From contig NZ_FNIA01000006.1 of the NCBI RefSeq assembly GCF_900103505.1, positions 124,001-188,000 of the forward strand: a stretch of 64,000 nucleotides of DNA, given 5' to 3'. The position numbers and the translations under genes are program-made. The notes under the pieces were generated by a model. That model was not told the origin of the DNA. It saw only the letters and a list, made by a program, of their open reading frames with translations, and did not search any database. The stretch comes from Haloarchaeobius iranensis (GTDB lineage: Archaea; Halobacteriota; Halobacteria; Halobacteriales; Natrialbaceae). Below, one piece after another: positions 20,387 through 30,044 of this stretch; position 1 is the first letter of the stretch; each line of letters starts with the position of its first letter.

Positions 20387-21103
20387 TCACTTCGCCAGCC
20401 GGGCGTTGTAGTACACCTCGTGGCGATGCTCGACCTCGGTCACGGACCACGGTGTCCCGACGCAGATGTCCCGCAGTCGGGCGGGCGAGAACAGCAGGAA
20501 GTGCAGCGCCCGGCCGAGAATCCGGTCGCCGTCGCGCGGCTCGTACTCGAAGTGGAAGGTTCGATGGGCGAAGCCGTCGCGGGGGTCGGGCCGGAAGCCG
20601 AACAGCTCCGAGTCCACGAGGCTCGCGTCGTAGTTGTCCACCTGCGCGGTGGCCTCGCCGTCGGTGACGTAGGCGAGGTCCGACAGCAGCGAGCGCACGC
20701 CCGCGACCGACTGCGCGAGCCCGACCTGCGTCCCGTTCAACAGCACCGACCGGAACCGGTCGCGCTCGAACGGCAGGGCGAACATGTCCCCGACGGCGAC
20801 GTGCTCGACGCCGCGCTCGCGGGCCGCCTGCACCGCACCGGGGCTCACGTCGACGCCGAGCACCTCGGTTCCGCGGTCCTCGAAGAAGCGGACGTGCTGG
20901 CCCGCGCCGCAGCCGAGGTCGAGCACCGGGCCGTCGAGTTCGCCGAGACGTTCGCGCTGCGCGTCGTCCCAGTCCTCGTGGCTGCCGAAGTAGTTCTCCG
21001 CGATGTGGCCGTCCATCCGGTCGTCGCCGTCGACGTACCAGCAGTCGCCGAGGTCGCCGCGCTGGTAGTCCCACATTGCCGTGCCGAGTGCGTCTGCTGC
21101 CAT
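20387..21103 (-). CDS. SAM-dependent methyltransferase (class I)
   Basis: 238 aa. The SAM-binding motif I is VLDLGCGAGQHVRFF, followed by VLGVDVSPGAVQAAR (motif II) and VAVGDMFALPF. The N terminus (MWDYQRGDLGDCWYVDGDD) and the C-terminal half are less conserved, so the substrate is unknown. It precedes the OCD-like gene on the same strand. A TATA box at 21131-21140 fits ATG 21103. Confidence 0.87.
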   Translation of the reverse strand: MAADALGTAMWDYQRGDLGDCWYVDGDDRMDGHIAENYFGSHEDWDDAQRERLGELDGPVLDLGCGAGQHVRFFEDRGTEVLGVDVSPGAVQAARERGVEHVAVGDMFALPFERDRFRSVLLNGTQVGLAQSVAGVRSLLSDLAYVTDGEATAQVDNYDASLVDSELFGFRPDPRDGFAHRTFHFEYEPRDGDRILGRALHFLLFSPARLRDICVGTPWSVTEVEHRHEVYYNARLAK

Positions 21104-21130
21104 ACAGATGAGCTAGCACACCCCAATTGT

Positions 21131-21140
21131 AATAAAACTG
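21131..21140 (-). promoter_or_regulatory. TATA box of the methyltransferase gene, with a TGTAAT direct repeat
   Basis: Minus-strand CAGTTTTATT lies about 28-37 nt before ATG 21103. On the plus strand TGTAAT is repeated on both sides of it, so the AT-rich patch could also hold a regulator site. Confidence 0.5.
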
Positions 21141-21245
21141 TAATGAAAGATGGTAACGTGCCACAGCTGTGAACGGCTAACGTCCACACGGCCGGTCCGG
21201 CAGGCGGGACAAAGCACTTCCCCACCCGCGCAGAACCGCGAGAAC

Positions 21246-21584
21246 GTGCCAGCACGCCGTCGAATCCTCCAAACGCTCGCCGGAGCCGGAGTCGCCTCGC
21301 TCGCCGGCTGTTCGGTCGGCGGCGAGTTCCACGACTTCGAGGCCGACAACCGGCGCGACCAGACTGTGACAGTCCTCGTGGCGTGGGACGGACAGGAGGA
21401 GCGGTTCGCGCTCGACGCAGGCGAGTCCGTCTCGCGGCGCGACCTGTTGCCCGACGGGGACACCGGCGTCGTCGTCACGGCCGGGGACACGGAAGGCACC
21501 GTCGCGTGGACCGGCGACGGGCCGACGCTGTTCGTCGAAATCGGCCCCGACGGTATCCAGGTGGGAACGTACTACGACGACTGA
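21246..21584 (+). CDS. Small predicted lipoprotein, function unknown
   Basis: 112 aa if translation starts at GTG 21246, chosen because it puts a signal at the N terminus (ARRRILQTLAGAGVASLAGC with lipobox C22); the frame is open to 21150. The mature part is a short beta-rich domain (TVTVLVAWDGQEERFALDAGESV) ending VGTYYDD, resembling small Ig-like or cupredoxin-like folds. It ends 16 bp before the convergent srp54 gene. Confidence 0.7.
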   Translation: MPARRRILQTLAGAGVASLAGCSVGGEFHDFEADNRRDQTVTVLVAWDGQEERFALDAGESVSRRDLLPDGDTGVVVTAGDTEGTVAWTGDGPTLFVEIGPDGIQVGTYYDD

Positions 21585-21599
21585 AAATCGAACGCCCGA

Positions 21600-23009
21600 T
21601 TATCCGAACGGCCCGCCACCGCCGCCGCCGAGGCCACCCATACCGCCACCGCCGCCGCCGCCCTGCTGTTGCATCTTCTTCATCATGCGCTGCATGTCGC
21701 CGTCCATGCCACCCTGGAACTGTTTGAGGGTCTGCTCCATCATCTTGTGCTGCTGGAGCAGCTCGCGGATCTTCTCCTCGGGCTGGCCGGAGCCCCGGGA
21801 GATGCGCTCGACCTGGGACTGGCCGACCGAGCGCGGGTTCTCCATCTCCTGGTCGGTCATCGAGTCCATGATGACCTCGAAGCTGCGCATGCGCTCCTGG
21901 GTGACGTCCATCGCGTCGTCGGGCAGCTGGTCCTTCAGCCCGCCGCCGCCGAAGCCCGGAATCATGTCCATCACCTGGTCGAGCGGGCCCATGCGGTTCA
22001 TCGCGTCCATCTGCTTCTTCATGTCCTTCAGGGTGAACTGGCCCTGGAGCATGTCCTCGGGGTCCCAGTCCTCCTCTTCCTCCTGGGTCTCCTCCATCGC
22101 GCGCTCGACGCGCTCGACGAGCGAGCCCAGGTCGCCCATGCCGAGCAGGCGGGAGATGAACCCCTCCGGCTCGAAGCGCTCGATGTCCTGGACCTCCTCG
22201 CCGGTACCGAGGAAGGCGATGGACGAGTCGGTCTCGTTGACGGCGGTCAGCGCGCCGCCACCCTTCGCGGTCCCGTCGAGCTTCGTGATGACGACGCCGC
22301 CGATACCGACGGACTCGTCGAACTGCTGGGCCTGTTCCTTCGCGCCCTGACCGATGGCCGCGTCGAGCACGAGCAGCGAGATGTCGGGGTCGACCGTCGC
22401 CTCTATCTCCTCGATCTCGTCGATGAGGTCGTCCTCCAGCGCGTGGCGGCCGGCCGTGTCGACGATGTGGACGTCGGCGTCCTCGGTCGCTTCGAGCCCC
22501 TTGCGGGCGATGTCGACCGGGTCGTCGTTGTCCGGGTCGCCGTAGAACTCGACCTCGGCGCGCTCTGCCATCTGCTTGGCCTGGTCGTACGCACCCGGAC
22601 GGAACGTGTCCGTCTGGATGACCGCCGGGCGGAGCCCCTTCTTCGAGAACCACCACGCCATCTTCGCCGCGGAGGTCGTCTTCCCCGACCCCTGCAGGCC
22701 GGCGAGCATGATGGTCTGCTCCTCCAGCGGGAGCTCCGTCGAGTCGCCGATGAGGTCGACCAGCTCCTCGTACACGATACGGAGGACGAAATCACGCGCC
22801 GGCGTGCCAGACGGTGGTTCCTCCTCCAGCGCACGCTGTTTGATGTTGTCCGACAGCTCCATCACGAGGGAGACGTCCACGTCGGCCTGCAGCAGCGACC
22901 GCTGTATCTCCTTGACGACCTCCTCGACGTCCTCCTCGGAGATGCGTGACTTCCCGCGGAGTTTGTCGAGGGTGCCTCGGAGAGAGCTCCCGAGATCGTC
23001 GAGTACCAT
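21600..23009 (-). CDS. srp54: Signal recognition particle 54 kDa protein
   Basis: 469 aa. N domain about 1-90; GTPase G domain with [40 protein letters not shown] and [12 protein letters not shown]; then a methionine-rich M domain (about 320-450) that holds 7S RNA and signal sequences. The Gly-rich end ([15 protein letters not shown]) is a low-complexity tail seen in haloarchaeal Ffh. It works with FtsY, encoded 265 bp upstream on the same strand. A TATA box at about 23036-23043 suggests its own promoter. Confidence 0.97.
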   Translation of the reverse strand: MVLDDLGSSLRGTLDKLRGKSRISEEDVEEVVKEIQRSLLQADVDVSLVMELSDNIKQRALEEEPPSGTPARDFVLRIVYEELVDLIGDSTELPLEEQTIMLAGLQGSGKTTSAAKMAWWFSKKGLRPAVIQTDTFRPGAYDQAKQMAERAEVEFYGDPDNDDPVDIARKGLEATEDADVHIVDTAGRHALEDDLIDEIEEIEATVDPDISLLVLDAAIGQGAKEQAQQFDESVGIGGVVITKLDGTAKGGGALTAVNETDSSIAFLGTGEEVQDIERFEPEGFISRLLGMGDLGSLVERVERAMEETQEEEEDWDPEDMLQGQFTLKDMKKQMDAMNRMGPLDQVMDMIPGFGGGGLKDQLPDDAMDVTQERMRSFEVIMDSMTDQEMENPRSVGQSQVERISRGSGQPEEKIRELLQQHKMMEQTLKQFQGGMDGDMQRMMKKMQQQGGGGGGGMGGLGGGGGGPFG

Positions 23010-23035
23010 TATCGACTGCAGGTACGTGACTCCCG

Positions 23036-23043
23036 CCTAAAGG
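23036..23043 (-). promoter_or_regulatory. TATA box of srp54
   Basis: CCTTTAGG on the minus strand, centred 31 nt before ATG 23009, in an otherwise gene-free 265-bp spacer. A separate plus-strand TATA-like GTTTATACC near 23140 has no gene after it. Confidence 0.45.
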
Positions 23044-23274
23044 CCTTTTTCTCGCCGGAGCCCGGAGGCACGCCCGCTCGCCGCGCGCTCCGAATCGCGA
23101 GCAACGTATCGATTTGACTACCGAAACTGGCTTCTGGGACCGTTTATACCCCCGGTCGTCGTACCGACGTGTGCAGCCTGTCGCCAGCTGTCATCCCACC
23201 CACTTCCATCATCCGATGGCACCCTGGCGATGCTTCTCTCTTTCGAGCGAACCAATCGGAAGAACGGAGGGTCG

Positions 23275-24438
23275 CTACGACTCGTCGCCCAGCAGCCGTC
23301 CGACGACGACCTCCGGGTCGAACCGTTCGAGGTGGTCGTAGCCCTGCCCGACGCCCAGGAAGAGGATGGGCTTGCCCGTGACGTGGGCGACCGAGATGGC
23401 CGCGCCGCCGTTGGAGTCGGCGTCGGCCTTCGTCAGGATGGAGCCGTCGATGGTGACCGCCTCGTCGAACTGCTTGGCGCGCTGGACCGCGTCCTGGCCC
23501 GCGACGGCCTCGTCGACGAACAGCGTCATGTCGGGGTCGACGACCCGCCCGATCTTCTCGAGCTGGTCCATCAGTCCCTCGTTCGTGTGCAGGCGACCCG
23601 CCGTGTCGCCCAGCACCACGTCGACGTCGTTCGCCTCGGCGTACTCGACGGCGTCGTAGATGACCGCCGCCGGGTCGCCGCCCTGCTGGTGGGTGATGAG
23701 CTTCCGGTCGAGCGCCTCCGCGTGCTCGCCGATCTGCTCGTTCGCCCCGGCACGGTAGGTGTCGCCGTTCGCGAGTACGGAGGAGTAGCCGCGCTCTTCG
23801 AGGTACTGCGACATCTTCGCGATGCTCGTCGTCTTCCCGACGCCGTTGACGCCGGTGAAGATGATGACGAGCGGCTTGTCGGCGTCGGCGACGCGCTCCT
23901 CGAAGTCGAACTGCCCAACCGAGATGACCTCGAGCAGCGCCTCGCGCAGCGCGTCCTCGACGATGCTCCCGGTCGATTCGGTGAACTTGCGACGCTCGCC
24001 GACGAGCTCCTCCTCGACGCGGTCGAGGATCTCCTCGGCGACGCTCATCTCCACGTCCGACTCGAGCAGCGCCATCTTGAGGTCCCAGAGCGGCTCCTCC
24101 AGGTCCTCCTCCTCGATGACGAACTTGCCCGTCGCCGCGGCCTTCATCTTCGCCCCGAAGCCCGTCGACTTCTCCTCCTCCTCGGTGGGTTCGTCGGCCG
24201 GCTCGTCGGCCGCCGTGGACGCCTCGTCGGCGTCCTCCGCGGCCGGCTCCGCCACGGCGGACTCGGCAGCCGGGGCGTCGTGCTCGGTCGACCTCTCGGC
24301 GACCGTCGCGGCCTCCGCAGTCTCGCCCTCGGGAGCCTCGGTCGGGGCCTCCTCCTCCTCCTCGGCGGCCTTCTCCTCGGCCGTCTCCTCGACGTCGTCG
24401 CGGAAACTGCCGAGCTTCTCCTTCAGGCTATCGAACAT
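23275..24438 (-). CDS. ftsY: Signal recognition particle receptor FtsY
   Basis: 387 aa. An acidic, low-complexity N-terminal A region (about 15-115) probably contacts membrane or translocon. The NG domain follows, with GVNGVGKTTSIAKMSQYL, NGDTYRAGANEQ, LGDTAGRLHTNEGLMDQLEK and TKADADSNGGAA. It is the GTPase partner of SRP54. It starts 6 bp after the prefoldin alpha stop and is the last gene of the ribosomal-protein/SRP cluster. Confidence 0.97.
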   Translation of the reverse strand: MFDSLKEKLGSFRDDVEETAEEKAAEEEEEAPTEAPEGETAEAATVAERSTEHDAPAAESAVAEPAAEDADEASTAADEPADEPTEEEEKSTGFGAKMKAAATGKFVIEEEDLEEPLWDLKMALLESDVEMSVAEEILDRVEEELVGERRKFTESTGSIVEDALREALLEVISVGQFDFEERVADADKPLVIIFTGVNGVGKTTSIAKMSQYLEERGYSSVLANGDTYRAGANEQIGEHAEALDRKLITHQQGGDPAAVIYDAVEYAEANDVDVVLGDTAGRLHTNEGLMDQLEKIGRVVDPDMTLFVDEAVAGQDAVQRAKQFDEAVTIDGSILTKADADSNGGAAISVAHVTGKPILFLGVGQGYDHLERFDPEVVVGRLLGDES

Positions 24439-24444
24439 CGTCGC

Positions 24445-24912
24445 TTACTCGTCGTCGGCTTCTTCCTGCTGCTGGGCCTGCTGCATCTGCTGCTGGAGCT
24501 GTTGCTGCTGGGCCTGCTGGGCCTGCTGCTCCAGCTTCTCGTTCTCGCTCTCCAGCTCGGCGATCTCGCCCTGCACGTCCTCGATGCGGTCGTCGACCGT
24601 CTCTTTCTTCGTCTCGAGCGTGTCGATTGCGCCGTCCTGGTCGCGCTCCGCGGCGTAGCCGCCGCCGAGACCGACGACGATCTCGTCGATGTCCTCGACC
24701 GTCGCGCGGATGTAGGCGTCGCCACCGAGCGGCACCTGCACGACCGAGTCCGACTCGAGCGTCTCGAGCGCCTCGATGGCCTCGTCGATCTCTGTCTTCT
24801 CGGTGCGGAGGTCCGTGACCTCGCCCTCGAGCTCCTCGATCTCCTGCTGGATGGCCTGCATCTCCTGCTGGAGCTGCTGCATCTGGCCGCCACCGCCGCC
24901 ACCGCCCATCAT
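24445..24912 (-). CDS. pfdA: Prefoldin alpha subunit
   Basis: 155 aa from ATG 24912. Two long coiled-coil helices (about 8-50 and 105-145) flank the beta-hairpin region VVQVPLGGDAYIRATVEDIDEIVVGLGGGYAAE, as in alpha prefoldins. It holds unfolded proteins for the thermosome. The Gln-rich end (QQAQQQQLQQQMQQAQQ) is low-complexity. Its ATG overlaps the TGA of the L18Ae gene (ATGA), and ftsY follows 6 bp downstream. Confidence 0.95.
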   Translation of the reverse strand: MMGGGGGGGQMQQLQQEMQAIQQEIEELEGEVTDLRTEKTEIDEAIEALETLESDSVVQVPLGGDAYIRATVEDIDEIVVGLGGGYAAERDQDGAIDTLETKKETVDDRIEDVQGEIAELESENEKLEQQAQQAQQQQLQQQMQQAQQQEEADDE

Positions 24913-25085
24913 TGTGCCTCGACCTCCGTGACCGTCATCTGCGTGCGCTTCAGACCGTGCTGGCTCCCGAAGGTCGCGAACGTGTGCTCGCGTGCGACGT
25001 TCTCGTTGGGCGCGTCGACTGTCGTCTCGAAGGGGCGGTCCCCCTCGCGTGCCTGGAACGTCCCGCGGACAGTAAACTGACTCAT
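24909..25085 (-). CDS. rpl18Ae: 50S ribosomal protein L18Ae (LX)
   Basis: 58 aa. MSQFTVRGTFQAREG, REHTFATFGSQHGLKRTQMTV and the compact length are those of archaeal LX/L18a/L20a. It sits in its usual place before pfdA. Its ATG at 25085 is preceded by a 239-bp gap to aif6, unusually long for this cluster, which contains the palindrome at 25272-25290. Confidence 0.95.
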   Translation of the reverse strand: MSQFTVRGTFQAREGDRPFETTVDAPNENVAREHTFATFGSQHGLKRTQMTVTEVEAQ

Positions 25086-25271
25086 GGCCGCTACTCGGTC
25101 GGGCAGATGGAAGAATGTTCCCTTCTGTCCGTGCGGGTGTCGATTCGGAGTGGTGTTCCCGCACCGGTCGGCGGCGGCCCGGACGGCCGCGTGTTCGGTG
25201 CGAAACCCGTCGTCCGACGGCGGAATCAACCGAGCCGACACCCGCTCGAAGTCCCGTCCCGCCGGCGGAGA

Positions 25272-25290
25272 GTTTACACTAGAGGTAAAC
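25272..25290. promoter_or_regulatory. Operator-like palindrome GTTTAC-N7-GTAAAC, copy 1
   Basis: GTTTAC (25272-25277), spacer ACTAGAG, GTAAAC (25285-25290). The site is a 19-bp perfect dyad in a GC-rich spacer, 35 bp past the aif6 stop and about 187 bp before rpl18Ae. The same half sites with the same 7-bp spacing recur at 46680-46698. Confidence 0.6.
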
Positions 25291-25324
25291 GCCCGAGCGA
25301 AGTCGACGGCAGAAACGCCGAAAC

Positions 25325-25990
25325 TCAGTCCACGAGCCCGAGCGCGTCCTCGATGCGCCCGAGTTCGGGGCCGGTCGTGTCCTCGCCGGCGACGTAGCCG
25401 TTGTCGTTGACGACGAGGCCGGAGCCGACGAGCGGCGCGCCGTAGTTGACGGTGCCGACATCGGCCGGGACGCCGAGCAGGTCCTCGAGCGCGTCGAGCT
25501 CCGCGTCGGTCGACTTGGGGTGACAGAGCACGCCCTTGTTCGTCGCGACGGCGGCGGTGCCGACGGTCCTGACACCGGCGAGGTCGCCGCGCTCGACGGG
25601 CACGTCGAGGGTGTCCTCGACGACGGCGACGGCGTCGTCCGGGAGGTCCGGGTGGACGTACGCGCCGGTGTCGTTCGCGAGGACGATGTTGCCGGCGGCG
25701 TTGTGCCGCCCGGGCAGCTCGCCGAGCGTGCCGTCGATGGCGTCCTCGAGGCGCTCGCGCTCGTTGTCGCGGATGCGGCTGGTGACGAGCAGGCCGTTGG
25801 AGTTCCCCGTGGCGAGCGCGCCGACGGTGGAGGAGCCGGCGACGTTCGTGGGGATGGCCGGCACCGAGAGCTCGTCGGCGAGCTGGCTCTGGAGTGACTC
25901 GTCGAGGTCGGGGCGACACAGCAGACAGGTGTCGGTGGCCCGCGCGAAGACGCCGACGTAGGGAGACCCGGCGAACGCGGTCCGTAGCAC
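25325..25990 (-). CDS. eif6: Translation initiation factor 6 (aIF6)
   Basis: 221 aa from GTG 25990 ([20 protein letters not shown]). The family consists of five repeated pseudo-symmetric beta-alpha units; visible landmarks are [45 protein letters not shown] and [22 protein letters not shown]. It binds the 50S subunit and blocks premature joining. It lies between rpl31e (7 bp upstream) and the rpl18Ae-pfdA-ftsY genes. Confidence 0.96.
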   Translation of the reverse strand: MLRTAFAGSPYVGVFARATDTCLLCRPDLDESLQSQLADELSVPAIPTNVAGSSTVGALATGNSNGLLVTSRIRDNERERLEDAIDGTLGELPGRHNAAGNIVLANDTGAYVHPDLPDDAVAVVEDTLDVPVERGDLAGVRTVGTAAVATNKGVLCHPKSTDAELDALEDLLGVPADVGTVNYGAPLVGSGLVVNDNGYVAGEDTTGPELGRIEDALGLVD

Positions 25991-25997
25991 GGCTTCG

Positions 25998-26276
25998 TTA
26001 CTCCGCGTGTTCGGCTTCCACGATCGACTCGCCGTCCTCGTCGAAGCGGGCGGCGCGAACGCGGAGCTTGCTCGGGGGCTTCTTGCGACCGCGCGACCAG
26101 ACCGCCTCGTTGATCGAGGGGTCGAGGCGCACGGCGTCGCCGTCGACACTGAAGTGCTGCGCGAGGTGGTCCCGGATGAGGGACATCGCCTTGTCGGCGC
26201 GCTTGTGCTTCGCTTCCGCGTTCACGTCGCGGAGCGGCACGGTGATGACGCGCTCCTCGAAGTCGTTCGCGCTCAT
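25998..26276 (-). CDS. rpl31e: 50S ribosomal protein L31e
   Basis: 92 aa. [36 protein letters not shown] and [25 protein letters not shown] are L31e signatures. Its ATG shares one base with the TAA of rpl39e (TAATG), so the two are translationally coupled. Confidence 0.96.
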   Translation of the reverse strand: MSANDFEERVITVPLRDVNAEAKHKRADKAMSLIRDHLAQHFSVDGDAVRLDPSINEAVWSRGRKKPPSKLRVRAARFDEDGESIVEAEHAE

Positions 26277-26428
26277 TATTCGTCGGTGTCGTTACGCCGC
26301 CAGTTCCGGCGCTTGTAGTTGCGCTGGGTCTCCATGTCGGTCTTCAGCATGACCCATGCAGGCACCCGGCTGTTCTGTCGCTCGAGCTTGGCGAGGCGCT
26401 TTTTCTTCGCCTTCGACTTCTTACCCAT
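26276..26428 (-). CDS. rpl39e: 50S ribosomal protein L39e
   Basis: 50 aa, basic: [18 protein letters not shown] at the start and [16 protein letters not shown] at the end, the exact length and pattern of archaeal L39e. It is the first gene of the rpl39e-rpl31e-aif6 group; its TAA overlaps the L31e start by one base. Confidence 0.96.
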   Translation of the reverse strand: MGKKSKAKKKRLAKLERQNSRVPAWVMLKTDMETQRNYKRRNWRRNDTDE

Positions 26429-26527
26429 AGTGCCCGCAGATACCCCGTCCGCGTTTATAGTGTTGTTCTTTTCGGGCCGCGACGCGTGACCGGGCGGTCC
26501 GGGCCCGATCGCCGCCGCGTCGGAGGG

Positions 26528-27082
26528 CTACAGCGGGAACCGCGCGACGGTCTCGTACTCCGGCCCGTCGTCGGTCAGCGTGCTCTCCGTCAGGCGAATC
26601 TCGTCGACGTGCATCGAGCCGGCGGCGGGGTCGGTCTCGCGGACCAGCTCCTGGACCCGCTCCTTGCCGCCCGCGTGTCGCATCCGTCCGAGGGTGACGT
26701 GCGGCGTGAACGTGTGGGCCTCCGGCGAGAAGCCGATGGCCGTCGTCTCGGCCTCGATGCCCTCGTGGAGCGTCACGAGGTCGTCGCCCCCGTCGCGGAG
26801 CCCGAGCCAGACGACGTTGATGTAGTCGAGCGACGGGAAGACGCCGAGTCCCCCGAACGTCGCCTCGAACGGCTCGACGGTAGCGCGGTCGACGCCGGCG
26901 GCGACGGCATCCTCGACGCGCCCGAGACGGGCCTCGCTCACCTCGCCGAGGAACTTGAGCGTGATGTGGACGCTCTCGGGGTCCGTCGGGTCCATGCCGG
27001 AGACCTCGCCGAACCGCTCCTGCACCGAGGCCACGTCGTCGGCGAGGTCGTCGGGGAGATCGACACTGACAAACAGTCGCAT
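26528..27082 (-). CDS. thpR: RNA 2',3'-cyclic phosphodiesterase ThpR (2H phosphoesterase)
   Basis: 184 aa, the usual length. The two catalytic HxTx motifs are present as H39-I-T-L and H128-V-T-L in a 2H fold (MRLFVSVDLPDD start, FGGLGVFPSLDYINVVWLGL). These enzymes hydrolyse 2',3'-cyclic phosphates and can join tRNA halves in vitro. It is divergent from the TPR gene; a second, shorter 2H protein lies at 42732-43232. Confidence 0.93.
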   Translation of the reverse strand: MRLFVSVDLPDDLADDVASVQERFGEVSGMDPTDPESVHITLKFLGEVSEARLGRVEDAVAAGVDRATVEPFEATFGGLGVFPSLDYINVVWLGLRDGGDDLVTLHEGIEAETTAIGFSPEAHTFTPHVTLGRMRHAGGKERVQELVRETDPAAGSMHVDEIRLTESTLTDDGPEYETVARFPL

Positions 27083-27203
27083 GACCCACCAGATGCCCGA
27101 CTGCGACTTGAAACTATCCTCCGTTCAATCGCAAGCAGAGAGCGGGTTCTCGCCCGGTCCGCACGTCGCAACCCTTACCCGTCCGGACCGCCAACCGCGG
27201 TGT

Positions 27204-27935
27204 ATGACTGACGAGGACCGAACGCACGAGTTCTCCGAGGGTCAGGGCTTCTCCGACCCGTACGAGGGCTTCGACCTCGACCCCCCAGAGCTGGGCGTCG
27301 ACCCGAGCAAGGTCGACCCCGTCGACTCCCGCGTCGTCACAGACATGCTCGACCGGGAGAACCTCGACAGCGGCAACGTCGACGCCGACGCGCTCATCGA
27401 CGTCGGCCTGAACTACATGGGCATCAACCGCCACGAACAGGCCGCCGACGCGTTCGAGCGCGCCGCGCGCTTCGCCGACGACGAGCTCGTCGAGCAGGAG
27501 GGCTGGGTGAACAAGGGCGTCGCCCACGCCGAGATGGAGGAGTGGGACGCCGCCATCGGCGCGTACCGCGAGGCGCTGCACATCGACGACGACTCCGAGC
27601 ACGCCGCCTCCGCCGAGACGAACCTCGCCTACGCGCTGTGGGAGTCCGGCGACGTCTCCCAGGCGCTCGAGCACGCCGAGCGGGCCGTCGAGCTCGACTC
27701 GCGGTTCGCACAGGCGTGGTACAACCGGGGCTTCTTCCTGCTCGAGCGCGGCCTCGCCGAGGACGCGCTCAACGCGCTCGACAACGCCATCCGCCTCGAC
27801 ATGCGGACCGCGGACGTACTCGAGGAGAAGGCTCGCGCGCTGGAGGAGCTCGATAGACATCAGGAGGCCGAGGAGATCGCCGAGGAGGCCGAGGCCATCC
27901 GCCGGCAGCAGGAGCAGGAACTCGTCGACGGATGA
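27204..27935 (+). CDS. TPR-repeat protein
   Basis: 243 aa from ATG 27204. An acidic N-terminal about 75 residues precede about four TPR-type helix pairs (for example INRHEQAADAFERAARFADDE, EEWDAAIGAYREALHIDDDSE, FAQAWYNRGFFLLERGLAEDALNALDNAI). A scaffold or assembly role is likely but the partner is unknown. It overlaps the DUF424 gene by 4 bp (ATGA), so the two are made together. Confidence 0.88.
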   Translation: MTDEDRTHEFSEGQGFSDPYEGFDLDPPELGVDPSKVDPVDSRVVTDMLDRENLDSGNVDADALIDVGLNYMGINRHEQAADAFERAARFADDELVEQEGWVNKGVAHAEMEEWDAAIGAYREALHIDDDSEHAASAETNLAYALWESGDVSQALEHAERAVELDSRFAQAWYNRGFFLLERGLAEDALNALDNAIRLDMRTADVLEEKARALEELDRHQEAEEIAEEAEAIRRQQEQELVDG

Positions 27936-28225
27936 TTCTCAACGAGCGACGGACCGAGGAGGGACTGCTCGTCTCCGTCTGCGACCCGGACGTACTCGGC
28001 GAGACGTTCGAGGACGGCGAGCTCTCGCTGACCGTCTCCGAGGAGTTCTACGCCGGCGACGAGGTCGACGAGGCGGCCGTGGTCGACAGCCTGCGCCGGG
28101 CCAGCGTCGCGAACATCGTCGGCGAGCGCTCGGTCACCGTCGCCATCGACGCCGGCATCGTCGAGGAGGCGAACGTGCTGGCCATCGAGGACACGCTCCA
28201 CGCCCAGCTCCTGCGGCTCGGGTAG
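27932..28225 (+). CDS. DUF424 family protein
   Basis: 97 aa: MILNERRTEEGLLVSVCDPDVLGETFEDGELSLTV, EEFYAGDEVDE and RRASVANIVGERSVTVAIDAGIV are features of this archaeal family. The family is present across archaea, is suspected to act in RNA or translation, and has no settled function. It is translationally coupled to the TPR protein. Confidence 0.88.
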   Translation: MILNERRTEEGLLVSVCDPDVLGETFEDGELSLTVSEEFYAGDEVDEAAVVDSLRRASVANIVGERSVTVAIDAGIVEEANVLAIEDTLHAQLLRLG

Positions 28226-28402
28226 GACGGGGACAGACCGCTCCCGTTCGTGCCGACCATGGACGCCCGCCCGCCACGGGTAGCGTCGGCTTACCCGACC
28301 GGCGGTCGGCCCCGGTCCCTGTTCCCCGAGAACGTCCCGCACAGCGGCGCAACGCGGGCCGCTAGAGGAAACGTTAACCCGGCCGGGCTGGTTGCTTGCG
28401 GC

Positions 28403-29986
28403 ATGAAGGTTCTCGTAACGGACCCCATCGCGGACGCGGGTCTGGACGTGCTCCGCGACGCGGGGCACGAGGTCGAGACGGCGTACGAGGTCTCCGGCGA
28501 CGACCTGCTGGAGGCAGTGAGTGATGCGAACGCACTCGTCGTCCGCTCCGGAACGGAGGTCACCGAGGCCGTCTTCGAGGCGGCCCCCGAGCTCGTCATC
28601 GTCGGGCGGGCCGGCATCGGCGTCGACAACATCGACATCGACGCCGCCACCGACCACGGTGTCATCGTCGCGAACGCACCCGAGGGGAACGTCCGCGCGG
28701 CCGCCGAGCACACGGTCGCGATGGCGTTCGCCACGGCCCGCTCCATCCCGCAGGCACACATCCGCCTGACGGGCGGCGAGTGGGCCAAGGGCGACTACCT
28801 CGGCACCGAGGTCAACGGCAAGACCCTCGGCGTCGTCGGCCTCGGCCGCGTCGGCCAGGAGGTCGCGAAGAAGTGCGGCTCGCTCGGCATGGACATCGTC
28901 GCGTTCGACCCGTACATCTCCGAGGAGCGCGCCGACCAGCTCGGGGCCGAGCTGGTCGACCTCGACGGCTGTCTCGAGCGCGCCGACTTCCTCACCGTCC
29001 ACGTCCCGCTGACCGACGAGACCGAGGGCATGATCGGCGAGGCCGAGCTCGCCCAGCTCGAAGGTGGGTACGTCGTCAACTGCGCCCGCGGCGGCGTCGT
29101 CGACGAGCCCGCCCTCGCCGCGGCAGTCGAGGACGGCGTGGTCGCCGGCGCGGCGGTCGACGTGTTCGCGGAGGAGCCCGTGAGCGAGGATAACCCGCTG
29201 CTCGATGTCGACGACGTGGTCGTCACGCCCCACCTCGGCGCGAGCACCGAGGCCGCACAGGAGAACGTCGCGACCTCGACGGCCGGGCAGGTCGTCGCCG
29301 CGTTCGCCGGCGAGCCGGTGATGAACGCGCTGAACGCCCCCTCCATCGACGAGACGGCGTTCCCGCGCGTCGAGCCCTACATCGGACTGGCCGAGACCGC
29401 CGGGAAGGTCGCCGCCCAGCTCCTCGACGACCGCATCTCGAACGTGGAGGTCGTCTACCAGGGCGACATCGCCGAGGAGGACGTCGACTTCGTCACCGCG
29501 AGCGCGCTCAAGGGCGTGTTCGAGCCGCTGGAGTGGCACGTCAACGCGGTCAACGCACCGAGCATCGCCGAGGAGCGCGGCGTCGAGGTCACCGAGTCGA
29601 AGACCCGCTCGGCCGAGGACTTCCAGAGCCTCGTCACCGTGAAGGTCGCCGACGGCGACCGCGAGGTGTCCGTCTGTGGCACCCTGTTCGCCGGCGACGA
29701 CCCGCGCATCGTCCGCGTCGACGGCTACCGCGTCGACGCCATCCCGCACGGGCGCATGGTCGTCGCGCGCAACGCCGACGAGCCGGGCGTCATCGGTCTC
29801 ATCGGGAGCGTCATGGGCGACCACGACGTCAACATCGCCGGGATGTTCAACGCCCGCGAGACGATCGGCGGCGAGGCGCTGACTGTCTACAACGTCGACG
29901 GCGAGGTGCCGGAGGCGGCCATGGAAGCACTGCTCGCCGACGAGCGCATCATCGAGGTGCGCCAGATCGTGCTCGACGACGACTGA
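28403..29986 (+). CDS. serA: D-3-phosphoglycerate dehydrogenase
   Basis: 527 aa from ATG 28403 (MKVLVTDPIADAGLDVL). The NAD-binding motif is GVVGLGRVGQEVAKK. The catalytic domain includes NCARGGVVDEPALAAA and VVVTPHLGASTEAA. An intervening ASB domain (about 320-445) and a C-terminal ACT domain (VVARNADEPGVIGLIGSVMGDHDVNIAGM) follow, so serine feedback control is likely. It catalyses the first step of serine synthesis. A TATA-like CGTTAACC lies about 30 nt upstream. Confidence 0.96.
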   Translation: MKVLVTDPIADAGLDVLRDAGHEVETAYEVSGDDLLEAVSDANALVVRSGTEVTEAVFEAAPELVIVGRAGIGVDNIDIDAATDHGVIVANAPEGNVRAAAEHTVAMAFATARSIPQAHIRLTGGEWAKGDYLGTEVNGKTLGVVGLGRVGQEVAKKCGSLGMDIVAFDPYISEERADQLGAELVDLDGCLERADFLTVHVPLTDETEGMIGEAELAQLEGGYVVNCARGGVVDEPALAAAVEDGVVAGAAVDVFAEEPVSEDNPLLDVDDVVVTPHLGASTEAAQENVATSTAGQVVAAFAGEPVMNALNAPSIDETAFPRVEPYIGLAETAGKVAAQLLDDRISNVEVVYQGDIAEEDVDFVTASALKGVFEPLEWHVNAVNAPSIAEERGVEVTESKTRSAEDFQSLVTVKVADGDREVSVCGTLFAGDDPRIVRVDGYRVDAIPHGRMVVARNADEPGVIGLIGSVMGDHDVNIAGMFNARETIGGEALTVYNVDGEVPEAAMEALLADERIIEVRQIVLDDD

Positions 29987-30044
29987 GCGACCGGAAACAG
30001 ATGACCCGCCACTGACGACACCCCCTTCTCGGAACGACGCCGAA

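Noticed and set aside
23138-23150. A strong plus-strand TATA-like GTTTATACC with no gene after it.
   Set aside because: No ORF or stable structure follows before the convergent ftsY gene; a chance AT patch is as likely as a non-coding RNA promoter.
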